Positions 18,476 to 28,057 of a stretch of 64,000 nucleotides of DNA are shown one piece after another (position 1 is the stretch's first letter; every line of letters starts with the position of its first letter). The DNA lies in assembly GCF_037479095.1 (NCBI RefSeq), contig NZ_JBBGZW010000001.1, positions 3,968,001-4,032,000 on the forward strand, in the 5' to 3' direction. A program made the translations under genes and the position numbers. The stretch is from Pantoea nemavictus. Lineage in GTDB: Bacteria; Pseudomonadota; Gammaproteobacteria; Enterobacterales; Enterobacteriaceae. Under the pieces are notes generated by a model. That model was not told the DNA's origin. It made no database searches and saw only the letters and a list, made by a program, of their open reading frames with translations.

Positions 18476-18482
18476 GCGTTCA

Positions 18483-18506
18483 GGGCCGGCATCCGGCCCT
18501 TTTTTA
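18483..18506 (+). terminator. Intrinsic terminator after tyrS
   Basis: GGGCCGGCATCCGGCCC followed by TTTTTT, 7 bases after the tyrS stop. It lies just before pdxY, which may be served by read-through or its own start. Confidence 0.85.
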
Positions 18507-18528
18507 TGGCAAGGCAGTACAGGGCAAA

Positions 18529-19389
18529 ATGAAAAATATTCTCGCAATTCAATCTCACGTTGTTTACGGACACGCGGGTAACAGCGCCGCCGAATTCCCG
18601 ATGCGCCGCATGGGCGCAAACGTTTGGCCGCTGAATACCGTGCAATTTTCAAATCATACACAGTACGGTCACTGGACCGGCACCGTGATGCCCGCCACGC
18701 ATTTAACTGACATTGTTAAAGGTATTGCGGCAGTTGACCGCCTGAAGACCTGTGATGCGGTGCTGAGCGGCTATTTAGGTTCAGCGGAGCAGGGCGAACA
18801 GATTCTGGAGATCGTGCGTCTGGTTAAAGAAGCCAACCCGAATGCGTGGTTCTTCTGCGATCCGGTGATGGGCCATCCGGAAAAAGGCTGCATCGTGGCG
18901 CCGGGCGTGGCGGAGTTCCACTGCAAAATGGCGCTTCCCGCCAGTGACATCATCGCGCCGAATCTGCTGGAGCTGGAAATGCTCAGCGGCCATGAAGTCG
19001 CTAACGTCGAGCAGGCGGTAGTCGCGGCCCGTGAACTGATCGGCAAAGGGCCTAAAGTAGTGCTGGTGAAGCATTTGGCGCGTGCCGGACGTCGCAGCGA
19101 TCGTTTTGAGATGCTGCTGGTGACCGCCGAAGAGTGCTGGCACATCAGTCGTCCGCTGGTGGACTTTGGCGTCCGTCAGCCGGTGGGCGTTGGCGATCTC
19201 ACCAGCGGCCTGCTGCTGGTCGATCTGCTGCACGGTAAATCGCTGCAGGATGCGCTCGAGCACATCACCGCAGCGGTGTATGAAGTGATGCTGAAAACCC
19301 ACGAAATGGGCGAGTACGAATTACAGCTGGTAGCAGCGCAGGATGCGATTGCCAAACCGACGCAGCACTTCGCGGCTGAAAAGCTGTAA
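18529..19389 (+). CDS. pdxY: Pyridoxal kinase PdxY
   Basis: A ribokinase-superfamily kinase of the vitamin B6 salvage pathway that phosphorylates pyridoxal. The 286 residues (E. coli 287) include [20 protein letters not shown] at the N-terminus and [13 protein letters not shown]. The PfkB-type motif region [13 protein letters not shown] and the anion-hole motif [14 protein letters not shown] with catalytic Asp follow. It follows tyrS, as in E. coli, and is close to pdxH, so two B6 genes flank tyrS. Confidence 0.96.
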   Translation: MKNILAIQSHVVYGHAGNSAAEFPMRRMGANVWPLNTVQFSNHTQYGHWTGTVMPATHLTDIVKGIAAVDRLKTCDAVLSGYLGSAEQGEQILEIVRLVKEANPNAWFFCDPVMGHPEKGCIVAPGVAEFHCKMALPASDIIAPNLLELEMLSGHEVANVEQAVVAARELIGKGPKVVLVKHLARAGRRSDRFEMLLVTAEECWHISRPLVDFGVRQPVGVGDLTSGLLLVDLLHGKSLQDALEHITAAVYEVMLKTHEMGEYELQLVAAQDAIAKPTQHFAAEKL

Positions 19390-19397
19390 CCCTCTTC

Positions 19398-19420
19398 AGG
19401 CCGGTTTTTTACACCGGCCT
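19398..19420. terminator. Hairpin between convergent pdxY and gstA
   Basis: AGGCCGG and CCGGCCT pair around TTTTTTACA. There is no clear T-run outside the stem, so its termination strength is uncertain. Confidence 0.45.
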
Positions 19421-19427
19421 TACTCGG

Positions 19428-20033
19428 TTAAACCAAACCTTCCGCCTGCAACGCCGCCTGCACTGCCGGGCGCTCCGCGACGCGACTGAACCAGGCTTCC
19501 AGCGCATCCAGTCCAGCCAAATCCAGCTTGATGGCTTTAGCCCAGCGGGTCACCACAAACAGGTAAACGTCGGCGACGGTAAAGCGTAATCCCAGCAGCC
19601 ACTGCTTATCCTGCAAAGCCTCATTCACCGCCTGATACTTCTTCTCCAGCTGCGCGCGCACAATGGCTTTGTACTCTTCTGGTGTATCCGCACGGAACAG
19701 CGGGCTAAAGCTTTTATGCAATTCACTGCTCACGAAGCTAAGCCATTCCAGTGTGTGATAGCGCGTCAGGCTGCCGGTGGGCGCCAGCAGATTACGATCC
19801 GGCTTGAGATCGGCCAGATATTGCACAATTGCGACACCTTCGGTCAGGATGCTGCCGTCATCAAACTGCAACGCAGGAACTTGTCCTTTCGGGTTAATTT
19901 GCCAGTAATCCTCTCCCTGCTCGGTAACCTTCTTCTGCAGATCGACGTTCACCTGAGTAAAATCCAGTCCACATTCAAGCGCGACAATATGCGGCGACAG
20001 TGAACAGGCGCCGGGCTTGCAATAGAGTTTCAT
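19428..20033 (-). CDS. gstA: Glutathione S-transferase GstA
   Basis: A beta-class glutathione S-transferase that conjugates glutathione to electrophiles and also shows peroxidase activity in relatives. The 201-residue product has the N-terminal thioredoxin-like domain with [15 protein letters not shown] (the catalytic-region Cys10), the cis-Pro NPKGQVPAL, and the glutathione-binding [13 protein letters not shown]. The C-terminal helical domain contains [12 protein letters not shown]. Two tandem ATGs exist (20036 and 20033). The second is used because it gives the family start and an 8-base gap to AGGAG; the other adds one Met. It lies next to pdxY, as in E. coli. Confidence 0.95.
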   Translation of the reverse strand: MKLYCKPGACSLSPHIVALECGLDFTQVNVDLQKKVTEQGEDYWQINPKGQVPALQFDDGSILTEGVAIVQYLADLKPDRNLLAPTGSLTRYHTLEWLSFVSSELHKSFSPLFRADTPEEYKAIVRAQLEKKYQAVNEALQDKQWLLGLRFTVADVYLFVVTRWAKAIKLDLAGLDALEAWFSRVAERPAVQAALQAEGLV

Positions 20034-20106
20034 CATGGCTTCTCCTTGAGTGTTGTGGTGATCGAAGCAGCATAAATCTGCCAGTAATTTTTACCAGTGA
20101 CAGCGA

Positions 20107-21015
20107 TCAGGATTTGCGGTCACCCTTGAGGTTTTGTTCAGCAAAGCATGGCAGTAAAGGCAGTTTTTCGAGCGCAAAATTCCAAAATTGCCTCACCTTG
20201 GGTGTCATATTCTTTACGCGTTGCGTCACCAACTGTACGGGAAGCGGGGTCGGTTCCCATTCAGGAAGTAAACGCTGGAGTGTGCCACGGTGGATATCAT
20301 CGATAACCTGATACGACAACAGGCGTCCGATTCCGTGAGCATTACGCAGCGCTTCCCGCTGGCTCTCCACGTCGTTGACGCGCAGGCGCGGGTTAATGCG
20401 GACACGCAGATCCTGCGCAAAACGCCATTCGCGCGTATGCAGCAAACTCGCCACTAACGCATGCTGAGCGAGTTCAGCGGGATGGGTGGGGATGCCGGCT
20501 AGCGTTAGATAATCGGGGCTGGCAACCAGCGTTGAGCGTACGCTACCAACCTGACGCGCCACCATGGAGGAGTCCTGCAATTCGCCAATGCGCAAGGCGA
20601 TATCCAGGCCGTTTTCAATCAGGTCCTGATAGCTATCACTTAGCACCACTTCAATCTGCATCTCGGCATGCTGCTGTAAGAAGCTGCTCACCAGCGGCAT
20701 AACATGATGGCGACCAAACTGCACCGGCGCAGTGATGCGCAATAGCCCATGCAGGCCACTATGGTGAGCGCTGTCCAGCGCACGCTGATAGTCGCTCAGC
20801 AGGCGTTGCGCCTGTTCAAACAGCTGCCAGCCTGCTTCAGTAGGCGCCAGCTGACGCGTAGTGCGTTCAATCAACGTGGTGGCCAGACGCGCTTCCAGCG
20901 TGTTAAGGGTGCGGGTGATCACCGGCGGCGAGCGCTGGAGCAGACGTGCGGCACCGGCCAGGCTACCCTGCTGAATCACCGCGACAAACACCTGTAGCTC
21001 ATCGAACCTGTCCAT
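20107..21015 (-). CDS. LysR-family transcriptional regulator
   Basis: A 302-residue LysR regulator. The N-terminal winged HTH is MDRFDELQVFVAVIQQGSLA ... LLQRSPPVITRTLNTLEARL, with a linker helix and an effector domain (about residues 90-295). It resembles the large group of LysR proteins that regulate neighbouring oxidoreductase or transport genes; no target is known. It lies 73 bases upstream of gstA on the same strand, so it may be co-transcribed with or regulate gstA. I recall no such gene between gstA and dtpA in E. coli, so it looks like a lineage-specific insertion. Confidence 0.85.
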   Translation of the reverse strand: MDRFDELQVFVAVIQQGSLAGAARLLQRSPPVITRTLNTLEARLATTLIERTTRQLAPTEAGWQLFEQAQRLLSDYQRALDSAHHSGLHGLLRITAPVQFGRHHVMPLVSSFLQQHAEMQIEVVLSDSYQDLIENGLDIALRIGELQDSSMVARQVGSVRSTLVASPDYLTLAGIPTHPAELAQHALVASLLHTREWRFAQDLRVRINPRLRVNDVESQREALRNAHGIGRLLSYQVIDDIHRGTLQRLLPEWEPTPLPVQLVTQRVKNMTPKVRQFWNFALEKLPLLPCFAEQNLKGDRKS

Positions 21016-21135
21016 GATTATTCCACTCTGATTAACAGTGACGGGTCATGATGAAGTTAAGTGAGCAAAAAGCGAAGTGTGTTAGACGGAAAAGCGTAAA
21101 GAAAAGAGCAAAGAGAGTGGAATAGCGAGGGCAAG

Positions 21136-21158
21136 AAAAAGCCGGGACTCGCCCGGCT
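21136..21158 (-). terminator. Intrinsic terminator after dtpA
   Basis: On the minus strand AGCCGGG-CGAGT-CCCGGCT is followed by TTTTTC, just after the dtpA stop. Confidence 0.82.
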
Positions 21159-21164
21159 ATTCAT

Positions 21165-22670
21165 TTACTGATTCGCGTTCGCGCGTTTCAGTTCAGTCTG
21201 CGTATCATCCTGCGTCATGCGGTTCAACAGTGGGGCGGTGAACAACATCACCAGCGCAATCACGCCTGTTGCGATACCAATCTGCTGGAATACCTGGCTG
21301 TACACTGCCAGTGAAGCATGCGGATCGGTGACATCGCTGGGTACGGCCATCAGATTCGCCACTTTACCGGCAATCATTGCCGCACCGGCGGTAGTCAGGA
21401 ACCATGATCCCATGATGAAGCCCATCAAGCGCTGCGGAACCAGCTGGGCAACCATCGCCAGACCCAAACCAGAGATCATCAGCTCGCCGATACTCTGCAG
21501 CGCATAGCTAAGGATCAGCCAGTTAACAGAAACGATGCCGGCTTCGTTGGCAAATTTGGCACCAAACGGCAGCACCAGGAAGGCTGCAGAACACAGCACC
21601 ATACCGAAGGCAAATTTGTGCGGCATCGGCATTTTGTCGCCGAGTTTGTTATACACCGCGGCCAGAATCGGGCTCGCCAGCATAATCCAGAACGGGTTCA
21701 ACGCCTGGAACTGCTCCGGCTCAAAGGTGATGCCCAGAATCGCGTGCTCAACGTTACGAATAGCGAAGAAGTTAAGTGAAGTCGGCATCTGCATGTAGAG
21801 CACGAAGAACACAATCGCTTCGACCATCAGCAGGAAGGCAACAATCATCTTACGGCGCGCTGCGCCCTTCAATGCGAAGGCTTCTTTAGCAAAGATCAAC
21901 ACAATACCTGCCGCGATCACACCCAACGTCATACGCGCGATGCTTTGGTGATGCAGCAACCACGCCGCCAGCGCCACCAGCGCCACCACGCCAACCAGCG
22001 TCATCAGCAGTTTGCCGACCTGCAGCGGGGCGAAATCCGGCTTGGAGCCGTAGTTTTTCACCAGGCGCTGGCAGAACATGAAGTTCAGTAGCGTGATGAC
22101 CAGGCCCACCACCGACAGCGAGAACGCCGCGCCCCAGCCATATTTCGCAGCCAGCCACGGTGTCAGCATCATTGAGAACAGCGAACCAATATTGATCGAC
22201 ATGTAGAACATGGTGAAGGCACCGTCGAGGCGCGCGTCATCTTTCTCATAGCAGGTCGAAAGCAGGGAAGAGGGGTTGGCTTTAAATAAGCCGCTACCGA
22301 CGGCGATGGTCGCCATGCCGATATAGACCATTGAAGTATCGTGGCCAGAAAAGGCAATCAGCGCGTAACCCAGCGCCAGCACAATCACCCCAAGGACAAT
22401 CACGCGTTTGGTACCCAGTACTTTATCGCCAAGCCAGCCGCCGATAGCGACTAAACCATAAACCAGGGCGCTAAACGAGGTGAACAGCGTAATGGAATCC
22501 GCTTCGGACATTCCCAGCTGTTTAACCAGGTAAACCGCCATGATGGCTTGCAGACCGTAGTAACCAAAACGTTCCCATAGCTCGATGGAGAAGATCAGAT
22601 AGAACGCTTTCGGTTGCTTAAAAGCGTTGAGGCTTGGCGCCCCGTCAGTGTGTTTGTTTGCAGTTGACAC
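21165..22670 (-). CDS. dtpA: Proton-dependent di/tripeptide permease DtpA
   Basis: A POT/PTR-family inner-membrane symporter importing di- and tripeptides with protons. The 501-residue protein (E. coli 500) has about 14 membrane helices. Family signatures are the ExxER motif in [27 protein letters not shown] and [20 protein letters not shown]. The N-terminal charged tail ([20 protein letters not shown]) fits DtpA. It lies near gstA and pdxY, as in E. coli, separated from gstA here by a LysR gene. Confidence 0.95.
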   Translation of the reverse strand: MSTANKHTDGAPSLNAFKQPKAFYLIFSIELWERFGYYGLQAIMAVYLVKQLGMSEADSITLFTSFSALVYGLVAIGGWLGDKVLGTKRVIVLGVIVLALGYALIAFSGHDTSMVYIGMATIAVGSGLFKANPSSLLSTCYEKDDARLDGAFTMFYMSINIGSLFSMMLTPWLAAKYGWGAAFSLSVVGLVITLLNFMFCQRLVKNYGSKPDFAPLQVGKLLMTLVGVVALVALAAWLLHHQSIARMTLGVIAAGIVLIFAKEAFALKGAARRKMIVAFLLMVEAIVFFVLYMQMPTSLNFFAIRNVEHAILGITFEPEQFQALNPFWIMLASPILAAVYNKLGDKMPMPHKFAFGMVLCSAAFLVLPFGAKFANEAGIVSVNWLILSYALQSIGELMISGLGLAMVAQLVPQRLMGFIMGSWFLTTAGAAMIAGKVANLMAVPSDVTDPHASLAVYSQVFQQIGIATGVIALVMLFTAPLLNRMTQDDTQTELKRANANQ

Positions 22671-23322
22671 TTGTACCTCAGTTTTAACATAGCCTGTTTT
22701 GTGACAGGAATTAAGTCTGCGTCGGGCTGGGTAATCCCGCGCAACATTGTTATTAGAAAGGAAAAACGGCGACTAATTTGGCTGAATCACGCCATCAGGG
22801 CAAGCATTTTTTGCACGCTGAAATACTTGTCATAGGTAGGGTTAATGCCGTTATACAAAGTTGTAAATCAGTGTTAAATCTTGCTGCGTGGCATTATATC
22901 AGGATAAAGATGCTAAATGCAGATCTGGAAGATCATTTTCCTGATATAAACTGCTCAGGCAGGCTTTATTAGAATATATCGCTGGAGGTTATGATTTATA
23001 CAGATAATATTATTATCTCTGTTCACAATGTAAGCATAATAGCTTGATTGGTGAGCGTAATAAGCAGTCAAAAGATTCCAGAACGCTAATTTGTTGATCC
23101 TGCGCACAAAACCGCGAATTAATTAAAAGGGTAAAAGAAGTAAACGTTTGCCTGGCTGACAAGTGACGAATAATCGCGCGATTGATGCTGCGTTTTGCCA
23201 GATAAAAAAGCAGTAATAAGTGCAATCGTCAGCAACGCCGTCAGCATAAATCGCCATTTTTGGCCCTTAGACAGCCCGGCCGCTTTGCTGTAACCTCGCT
23301 TTTTCCCTGAAAGGACGTAGTC
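22671..23322. other. Gene-free region between dtpA and the amidotransferase gene
   Basis: This 652-base, AT-rich divergent region holds the dtpA promoter and a PUR-box-like site at 23138-23153. Short frames exist on both strands but none has a ribosome site or a recognisable product. A minus-strand frame of 42 residues (23119-23247) begins with a hydrophobic stretch and is unsupported. Confidence 0.55.
23138..23153 (-). promoter_or_regulatory. PUR-box-like sequence upstream of the CTP-synthase-like gene
   Basis: On the minus strand AGGCAAACGTTTACTT matches the PurR operator at 14 of 16 positions, including the GCAAACGTTT core. It lies 170 bases before the next gene on the plus strand, which has a nucleotide-synthesis-type fold. 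PurR control is inference. Confidence 0.45.
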
Positions 23323-24012
23323 ATGACGAAGTCGATTCGTGTCGCCCTGATTGGCGATTATCGTGCCAGTGCCGTAGCGCATCAGGCGATTCCTCCTGCC
23401 GTAGAACTCGCTGCAAAAACCCTCTCCCTTGATGTCAGCGCCGACTGGATTGCCACGCCTGAGCTCGATCAGCACAATCTCGCCGATTACCAGGCGAGCT
23501 GGCTGGTGCCGGGCAGCCCTTATTTGAATGATGAAGGCGTGTTTGCTGCGTTGCGCTGGGCACGTGAAAGCGCTAAGCCGTTTTTGGGCTCGTGCGGGGG
23601 ATTTCAGTACGCCATCGTTGAATACGCGCGCAATGTCTTGGGCTGGGAAGATGCCACCCATGCCGAAACCGATCCTGGCGGTCGTTGGGTGATTGCGCCG
23701 CTGGCCTGTTCGCTGGTGGAACAGCGCGGAACCGTCACCTTTGCGCCGGGATCGCGTATCGCCCAGGCTTACGGTGCCTTGCAGAGTGATGAAGGTTACC
23801 ACTGTAATTTTGGCGTCAATGCCGAATTCAGTGAGGCGCTGGCAACGCAAAATCTGCGCATCACTTCATGGGATTTGGCGGGCGACGTGCGCGGCATTGA
23901 ACTGATCGATCATCCGTTCTTTGTCGCGACGCTGTTCCAGTCTGAGCGCGCGGCGCTGCAAAATCGGTTATCGCCGCTGGTGGTTGCCTGGCTGCAGGCG
24001 GCCGCAGGCTAA
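23323..24012 (+). CDS. Stand-alone class I amidotransferase-like domain (CTP synthase C-terminal-related)
   Basis: The 229-residue protein resembles only the glutaminase half of CTP synthase; the synthetase half is absent. It starts IRVALIGDYRAS like the PyrG amidotransferase domain (VALVGKY). The nucleophile loop LGSCGGFQYAIVEYARN has Cys91. The end of the domain reads DHPFFVATLFQSE, where PyrG has HPWFVACQFHPE: the catalytic His is Gln206 and the Pro is Ser, while Glu208 is kept. Ammonia production from glutamine is therefore doubtful. Homologs are named 'CTP synthase C-terminal region-related (seleno)protein'; the function is unknown. AAAGGA precedes the ATG, and a PUR-like box lies upstream. 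Confidence 0.75.
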   Translation: MTKSIRVALIGDYRASAVAHQAIPPAVELAAKTLSLDVSADWIATPELDQHNLADYQASWLVPGSPYLNDEGVFAALRWARESAKPFLGSCGGFQYAIVEYARNVLGWEDATHAETDPGGRWVIAPLACSLVEQRGTVTFAPGSRIAQAYGALQSDEGYHCNFGVNAEFSEALATQNLRITSWDLAGDVRGIELIDHPFFVATLFQSERAALQNRLSPLVVAWLQAAAG

Positions 24013-24045
24013 ACCTGCACCTGACAACAATCGCGGAAAACACCC

Positions 24046-24069
24046 GTAGGGTCGCCATTCATGGCGACC
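24046..24069. repeat. GGTCGCCAT palindrome, copy 1
   Basis: GTAGGGTCGCCATTCATGGC followed by GACC contains the palindrome GGTCGCCAT-TC-ATGGCGACC. It lies between two convergent genes and could also act as a terminator. Related copies are at 37671-37690 and 59931-59950. Confidence 0.8.
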
Positions 24070-24073
24070 GTTA

Positions 24074-25063
24074 TTACAAGAGCTGCAACAACGGCTTACG
24101 ATCCCGCCCCGATTGGTGATAGCTGTGGATTGCCTCGCGCCACTGCACCAGCGGGAAAATCGCTACCTCACCGCAATGACTGGTGCGTAACAGTGGCCAA
24201 AGCGTGCAAAACAGCTGTTGCCAATCCTGCTGCGCTAATCCTTCAAGCGTATGCCGCACGTGGAACCAGTGCAGCGCCGGGCAGGGCGCATTCACCCGCA
24301 CCGGCTTGCCGCTCAGCACGCCGTAGGCAACAAATTGTGCCTCGGCGGGCAGGGCGTGCCAAATCAACTGACCGATCTCGCCACCTACTGCATCAAACAC
24401 CACATCGCACTGCTGTGCGACGGCGGCGATCGCTTCACGCTGGGTTTCGCGCAGTGATGTGATACCTAACGCCTGCAAAAGCGAAGCATGTTGCGGCGCA
24501 CGGTGCACCACGGTGATAGCGGCCGCGCCCCATTGGCGGGCCCACTGCGCAAGTAATAAAGCACAGGCGGAACCGCCCGCGGTGATCAGCACGCGTTTAG
24601 CTGTAGGCGGCCATTGCTGCAGCATCAACAGCGCCGCCAGCGGATTAATATAGGCACGCGCAGCCAGCGCACTGTCGATGTCACAAGGTACCGGCACGGC
24701 CATGTGTGGGTCACAATCAATATAACGTTGCCAGGTGCCGGTGCTACGCAGCGGCAGCACGCGCTGGCCGAGTAAAGAGGTGAAAGCGGCGGGCGCCTCA
24801 ATGACTGTGCCCACGCCTTCATACCCGGCGACCTGCGGCGGTATAACGCGATGGCGATAAGCACCGGTAACCGGAATCAGGTCGGACGCATTGATGGGAG
24901 CAAATTGCATCGCGACGCGCAGCAGACCCGCAGCGCGAGGCAGTAAAGGGGCGGATTCAAGAGTGAGGACGCGAGCGGGATCGCCAAACTGCCGATAAAC
25001 CAGCGCAAGATTGCCCGTGGTTATCGGCAGTGAGTCAGAGTTCGGTTTTGGCGTCGAACTCAC
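24074..25063 (-). CDS. Zinc-independent MDR-family alcohol dehydrogenase/quinone reductase-like protein
   Basis: A medium-chain dehydrogenase/reductase fold protein of about 329 residues; its substrate is unknown. The N-terminal GroES-like domain has LRVAMQFAPINASDLIPVTG and PPQVAGYEGVGTVIE, the quinone-reductase type without catalytic zinc cysteines. The Rossmann domain contains RVLITAGGSACALLLAQWA and DVVFDAVGGEIGQL. The start is uncertain: GTG 25063 is used, TTG 25075 is the alternative, and no good ribosome site or ATG is present. Either way the gene overlaps the end of nth by about 29-41 bases on the same strand, so translation is probably coupled to the rsx-nth operon. Confidence 0.75.
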   Translation of the reverse strand: MSSTPKPNSDSLPITTGNLALVYRQFGDPARVLTLESAPLLPRAAGLLRVAMQFAPINASDLIPVTGAYRHRVIPPQVAGYEGVGTVIEAPAAFTSLLGQRVLPLRSTGTWQRYIDCDPHMAVPVPCDIDSALAARAYINPLAALLMLQQWPPTAKRVLITAGGSACALLLAQWARQWGAAAITVVHRAPQHASLLQALGITSLRETQREAIAAVAQQCDVVFDAVGGEIGQLIWHALPAEAQFVAYGVLSGKPVRVNAPCPALHWFHVRHTLEGLAQQDWQQLFCTLWPLLRTSHCGEVAIFPLVQWREAIHSYHQSGRDRKPLLQLL

Positions 25064-25670
25064 ACAAATCTTCAATCAGGCAGGAACCGCAGCGCGGCTT
25101 GCGCGCCACGCAGGTGTAACGGCCATGCAGAATCAGCCAGTGATGGCAATCGACCTTGAACGCCGAGGGCACCACTTTCAGCAGCTTATCTTCCACTTCT
25201 TCCACATTTTTACCTGGCGCAAAACGGGTGCGATTACTGACGCGGAAAATATGGGTGTCGACGGCGATAGTCGGCCAGCCGAAAGCGGTGTTCAGCACCA
25301 CGTTAGCGGTTTTGCGGCCCACGCCAGGCAGCGCTTCCAGTGCCGCACGATCTTCCGGCACTTCGCCTCCGTGCTGTTCCAACAGGATGCGGCAGGTCTT
25401 GATGACGTTTTCGGCTTTGCTATTAAACAGGCCGATGGTTTTGATGTACTCCTTTACGCCATCAACGCCCAGCGCCAGTATCATTGCCGGCGTGTTTGCC
25501 ACCGGATAGAGCTTCGCGGTGGCTTTATTAACGCTAACGTCTGTCGCCTGAGCCGATAGCAACACCGCAATCAGCAACTCAAACGGCGAGCTGAAGTGTA
25601 ATTCCGTAGTGGGATGCGGATTTTCATCACGCAGGCGCGTGAGGATCTGCGCGCGTTTCTCTTTATTCAC
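25035..25670 (-). CDS. nth: Endonuclease III (DNA glycosylase/AP lyase)
   Basis: Nth removes oxidised pyrimidines and cuts the abasic site in base excision repair. The 211-residue protein has the E. coli length. The helix-hairpin-helix is [14 protein letters not shown] with catalytic Lys120, and Asp138 lies in TIAVDTH. The C-terminal [4Fe-4S] cluster has spacing C-X6-C-X2-C-X5-C in [20 protein letters not shown]. Its ATG overlaps the rsxE stop by 4 bases, so nth is the last core gene of the rsx operon, as in E. coli. Confidence 0.97.
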   Translation of the reverse strand: MNKEKRAQILTRLRDENPHPTTELHFSSPFELLIAVLLSAQATDVSVNKATAKLYPVANTPAMILALGVDGVKEYIKTIGLFNSKAENVIKTCRILLEQHGGEVPEDRAALEALPGVGRKTANVVLNTAFGWPTIAVDTHIFRVSNRTRFAPGKNVEEVEDKLLKVVPSAFKVDCHHWLILHGRYTCVARKPRCGSCLIEDLCEFDAKTEL

Positions 25671-26368
25671 ACCGCTTTCCCGGTTGCGCCTTGCGGCTCG
25701 GCTTCAGGAGCGGCGGCGCGAGTAGCGGCGCGCTGTTTCATCTTCTGGTCAATCAGGTATTTGGCCGCCAGCAGCATGCCGAGACCAATAAAGGCGCCCG
25801 GTGGCAACATCGCCAGCAGCATTGGCGAATCAAAGTGCACCACTTCAATGCGCAGCGCTTTGGCCCAAGGGCCAAGCAGCTGATCTGCGCCGTTGAACAG
25901 CGTGCCGCTGCCAATCAGTTCGCGAATCGAACCCAGCGTTACCATCGCGCAGGTCGCGCCCATGCCGATGGCAAAACCATCCAGCGCGGAGAGCGGAATG
26001 CTGCTCTTTGAGGCGACTGCCTCAGCGCGACCCACCACGATGCAGTTGGTGACGATCAGCGGAATAAAGATGCCGAGTGACTGGTACAACCCATAGGCAT
26101 AGGCGTTGATCAGCATTTGCACACAGCTCACCACTGAGGCGATGATCATCACGTAAATCGGGATACGGATTTCCGCGGGCACCCAACGGCGCGAGGCGGA
26201 AATCGAGCTGTTGGTGATGGTGAGCACCAGCGTGGTCGCCAGGCCTAAACCGAGGGCGTTAGTGGCGGTAGAGGTGACTGCCAGCAGCGGACACAGGCCA
26301 AGCAGCTGGACCAGCGCGGAGTTATTTTTCCACAGGCCGCCGACCAGTAAATTCTTCGCTTCACTCAT
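25667..26368 (-). CDS. rsxE: RsxE, electron transport complex subunit
   Basis: RsxE is an integral inner-membrane subunit of the Rsx (RnfABCDGE-type) complex, which in E. coli reduces SoxR to switch off the superoxide response. The 233-residue protein has about six membrane helices, with [19 protein letters not shown] and [18 protein letters not shown] characteristic of the RnfA/RnfE pair. A C-terminal charged tail ends in GATGKAV. ATG 26368 is chosen: it overlaps the rsxG stop by 8 bases and gives the E. coli N-terminus MSEAKNLL. It is tightly coupled to rsxG and nth. Confidence 0.95.
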   Translation of the reverse strand: MSEAKNLLVGGLWKNNSALVQLLGLCPLLAVTSTATNALGLGLATTLVLTITNSSISASRRWVPAEIRIPIYVMIIASVVSCVQMLINAYAYGLYQSLGIFIPLIVTNCIVVGRAEAVASKSSIPLSALDGFAIGMGATCAMVTLGSIRELIGSGTLFNGADQLLGPWAKALRIEVVHFDSPMLLAMLPPGAFIGLGMLLAAKYLIDQKMKQRAATRAAAPEAEPQGATGKAV

Positions 26369-26996
26369 TTGCATCTCCACATTCAGGCAGCGAAGCGAGC
26401 TTCGCGGGCAGTGTTTCAATTAGCAGCGCGGTACGCTTAGTGGCATTTACCACGGCGCGCGGTGTAATGGTTGCGCCGGTAAATTGGTCGAATTCACCGC
26501 CGTCTTTTTTCACCGCAAAATTTTTGTCATCAGCGCCATGGATCACTTTGCCATTAAAGCTGTTGATCCAGTCTGAAATACGCAGTTCGATTTTATCGCC
26601 TAGGCCCGGCGTTTCATGATGCTCAACCACACGTACGCCCAGCACTTTACCGTGAAAATCGGCCCCGACTAACATTTGAATCGCACCAGAATAGCCGTCT
26701 GGCGCGGTGGTCTCAAGCGCTGCAGCGACGGGCTGATCGCCTTTGCGTGCTAAATAGAGATGATGTGGCCGGTCATTCCCCAGCGCAGCGGCATCCGTTA
26801 CCAGAAAACACTCCTGCTGAATGTGATTGTCGTACAGATCGGTTGGCACCACCTGATCTAACAGATTTTTCTGTTGCAGCGCAGTTTGATGCTCCACCGT
26901 GGGCTTGGTGACATAGTTGACCACCGCCGTTACCCCGGTGGTGATCACCGCGAAGGCTGCCAGCGTTACCGCATTTTTACGAATAGCGTCGATCAT
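26361..26996 (-). CDS. rsxG: RsxG, FMN-carrying electron transport subunit
   Basis: A single membrane anchor near the N-terminus ([20 protein letters not shown]) is followed by a periplasmic FMN-binding domain. FMN is attached covalently to Thr in the motif [16 protein letters not shown]. Conserved [14 protein letters not shown] and [12 protein letters not shown] support the family. ATG 26996 (211 residues, [12 protein letters not shown]) fits the E. coli N-terminus and begins 2 bases after the rsxD stop. A TTG at 27002, overlapping that stop as TTGA, would add two residues. Confidence 0.95.
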   Translation of the reverse strand: MIDAIRKNAVTLAAFAVITTGVTAVVNYVTKPTVEHQTALQQKNLLDQVVPTDLYDNHIQQECFLVTDAAALGNDRPHHLYLARKGDQPVAAALETTAPDGYSGAIQMLVGADFHGKVLGVRVVEHHETPGLGDKIELRISDWINSFNGKVIHGADDKNFAVKKDGGEFDQFTGATITPRAVVNATKRTALLIETLPAKLASLPECGDANE

Positions 26997-26998
26997 CT

Positions 26999-28057
26999 TC
27001 AATCCTTGCGATGGCCGTAAACGCGCGGCTGAGTGTAGTAATCAATCAGCGGCACGCAAATATTGGCCAGCAGCACCGCGAAGGCGACGCCATCCGGATA
27101 GCCGCCAAAACTGCGAATCAGCCACACCAGTAAACCAATCAGCGCGCCGTAAATCAGACGTCCACGATTGGTGGTCGAGGCGGTTACCGGATCGGTGGCA
27201 ATAAAGAACGCACCGAGCATGGTGGCGCCGGAAAACAGGTGAATCAGTGGTGAATTCAGCGACTCCGGCGAGAACAGCCAGCCTAGCGTGGCGCAGAATG
27301 CCAGCGAGACGAGGAAACTGACCGGGATGTGCCAGCGAATGGCATTTTTCGCCAGCAGCACTACGCCGCCCAGCAGATAACCGAGGTTAACCCATTGCCA
27401 GCCAAGGCCGGCTAACACGCCGGTGTAAATCGGTTCGGCTAACAGCTGCTCGGCGCTGTGTCCGGCGCGCAGCCCGGTTTTAAACGTATCCAGCGGCGTC
27501 GCCTGGCTGACGCCATCTACGCCAAGCTGCAGCTGCTGCATGGTTTCACCCGCCAGCGTGTGGTGGGTGAAGATCATGCTGAGCGAATCCATCAAGCCGG
27601 GTTTAATCGCCTGCAAGCTATCAGGCGGCAGCCAACTGGTCATTTGTACCGGGAAGGAGATCAGCAGCACCACATAGCCCACCATCGCCGGGTTGAACGG
27701 ATTTTGCCCCAAACCGCCGTACAGCTGCTTGGCAATCACGATGGCGAAAATCGTCCCCAACACCACCAACCACCAGGGCGCAAGCGGCGGCAGACTAATG
27801 CCGAGCAGCAGCGCGGTGAGCAGGGCGGAATTATCAGACAGCGTTGGCACCACCGGCGTTTTGCGCAGGCGCAGTATTGCGCCTTCGGTTGCCCATGCGG
27901 TCGCCGTTGCCAGCAACACCTGAATCAGAAAGCCGACGCCAAAGAAATACCACTGTGCGGCCATGCCCGGCAACGCCGCCAGCACCACCAACAGCATGAT
28001 ATTGCCGGTGCTGCGGCGGTTGTGGGTATAGGGAGAACTTGCAATACGAAAAGCCAT
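26999..28057 (-). CDS. rsxD: RsxD, integral membrane subunit with covalent FMN
   Basis: The 352-residue protein has the same length as E. coli RsxD and is homologous to NqrB/RnfD. It has about ten membrane helices. The FMN-threonine motif lies in the periplasmic loop [15 protein letters not shown], and [20 protein letters not shown] is the family signature. Electrons probably pass between RsxC and RsxG through this subunit. Its ATG follows the rsxC stop with no gap. Confidence 0.96.
   Translation of the reverse strand: MAFRIASSPYTHNRRSTGNIMLLVVLAALPGMAAQWYFFGVGFLIQVLLATATAWATEGAILRLRKTPVVPTLSDNSALLTALLLGISLPPLAPWWLVVLGTIFAIVIAKQLYGGLGQNPFNPAMVGYVVLLISFPVQMTSWLPPDSLQAIKPGLMDSLSMIFTHHTLAGETMQQLQLGVDGVSQATPLDTFKTGLRAGHSAEQLLAEPIYTGVLAGLGWQWVNLGYLLGGVVLLAKNAIRWHIPVSFLVSLAFCATLGWLFSPESLNSPLIHLFSGATMLGAFFIATDPVTASTTNRGRLIYGALIGLLVWLIRSFGGYPDGVAFAVLLANICVPLIDYYTQPRVYGHRKD

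Noticed and set aside
18612..18627. PUR-box-like GCGCAAACGTTTGGCC inside pdxY
   Set aside because: It is coding sequence for the conserved residues GANVWPL and matches at only about 12 of 16 positions, so it is probably coincidence.
23119..23247. Minus-strand frame of 42 residues with a hydrophobic start (MLTALLTIALITAFL) upstream of the amidotransferase gene
   Set aside because: No ribosome site at a suitable distance and no recognisable relative; the PUR-like box lies inside it. Kept only as a note.
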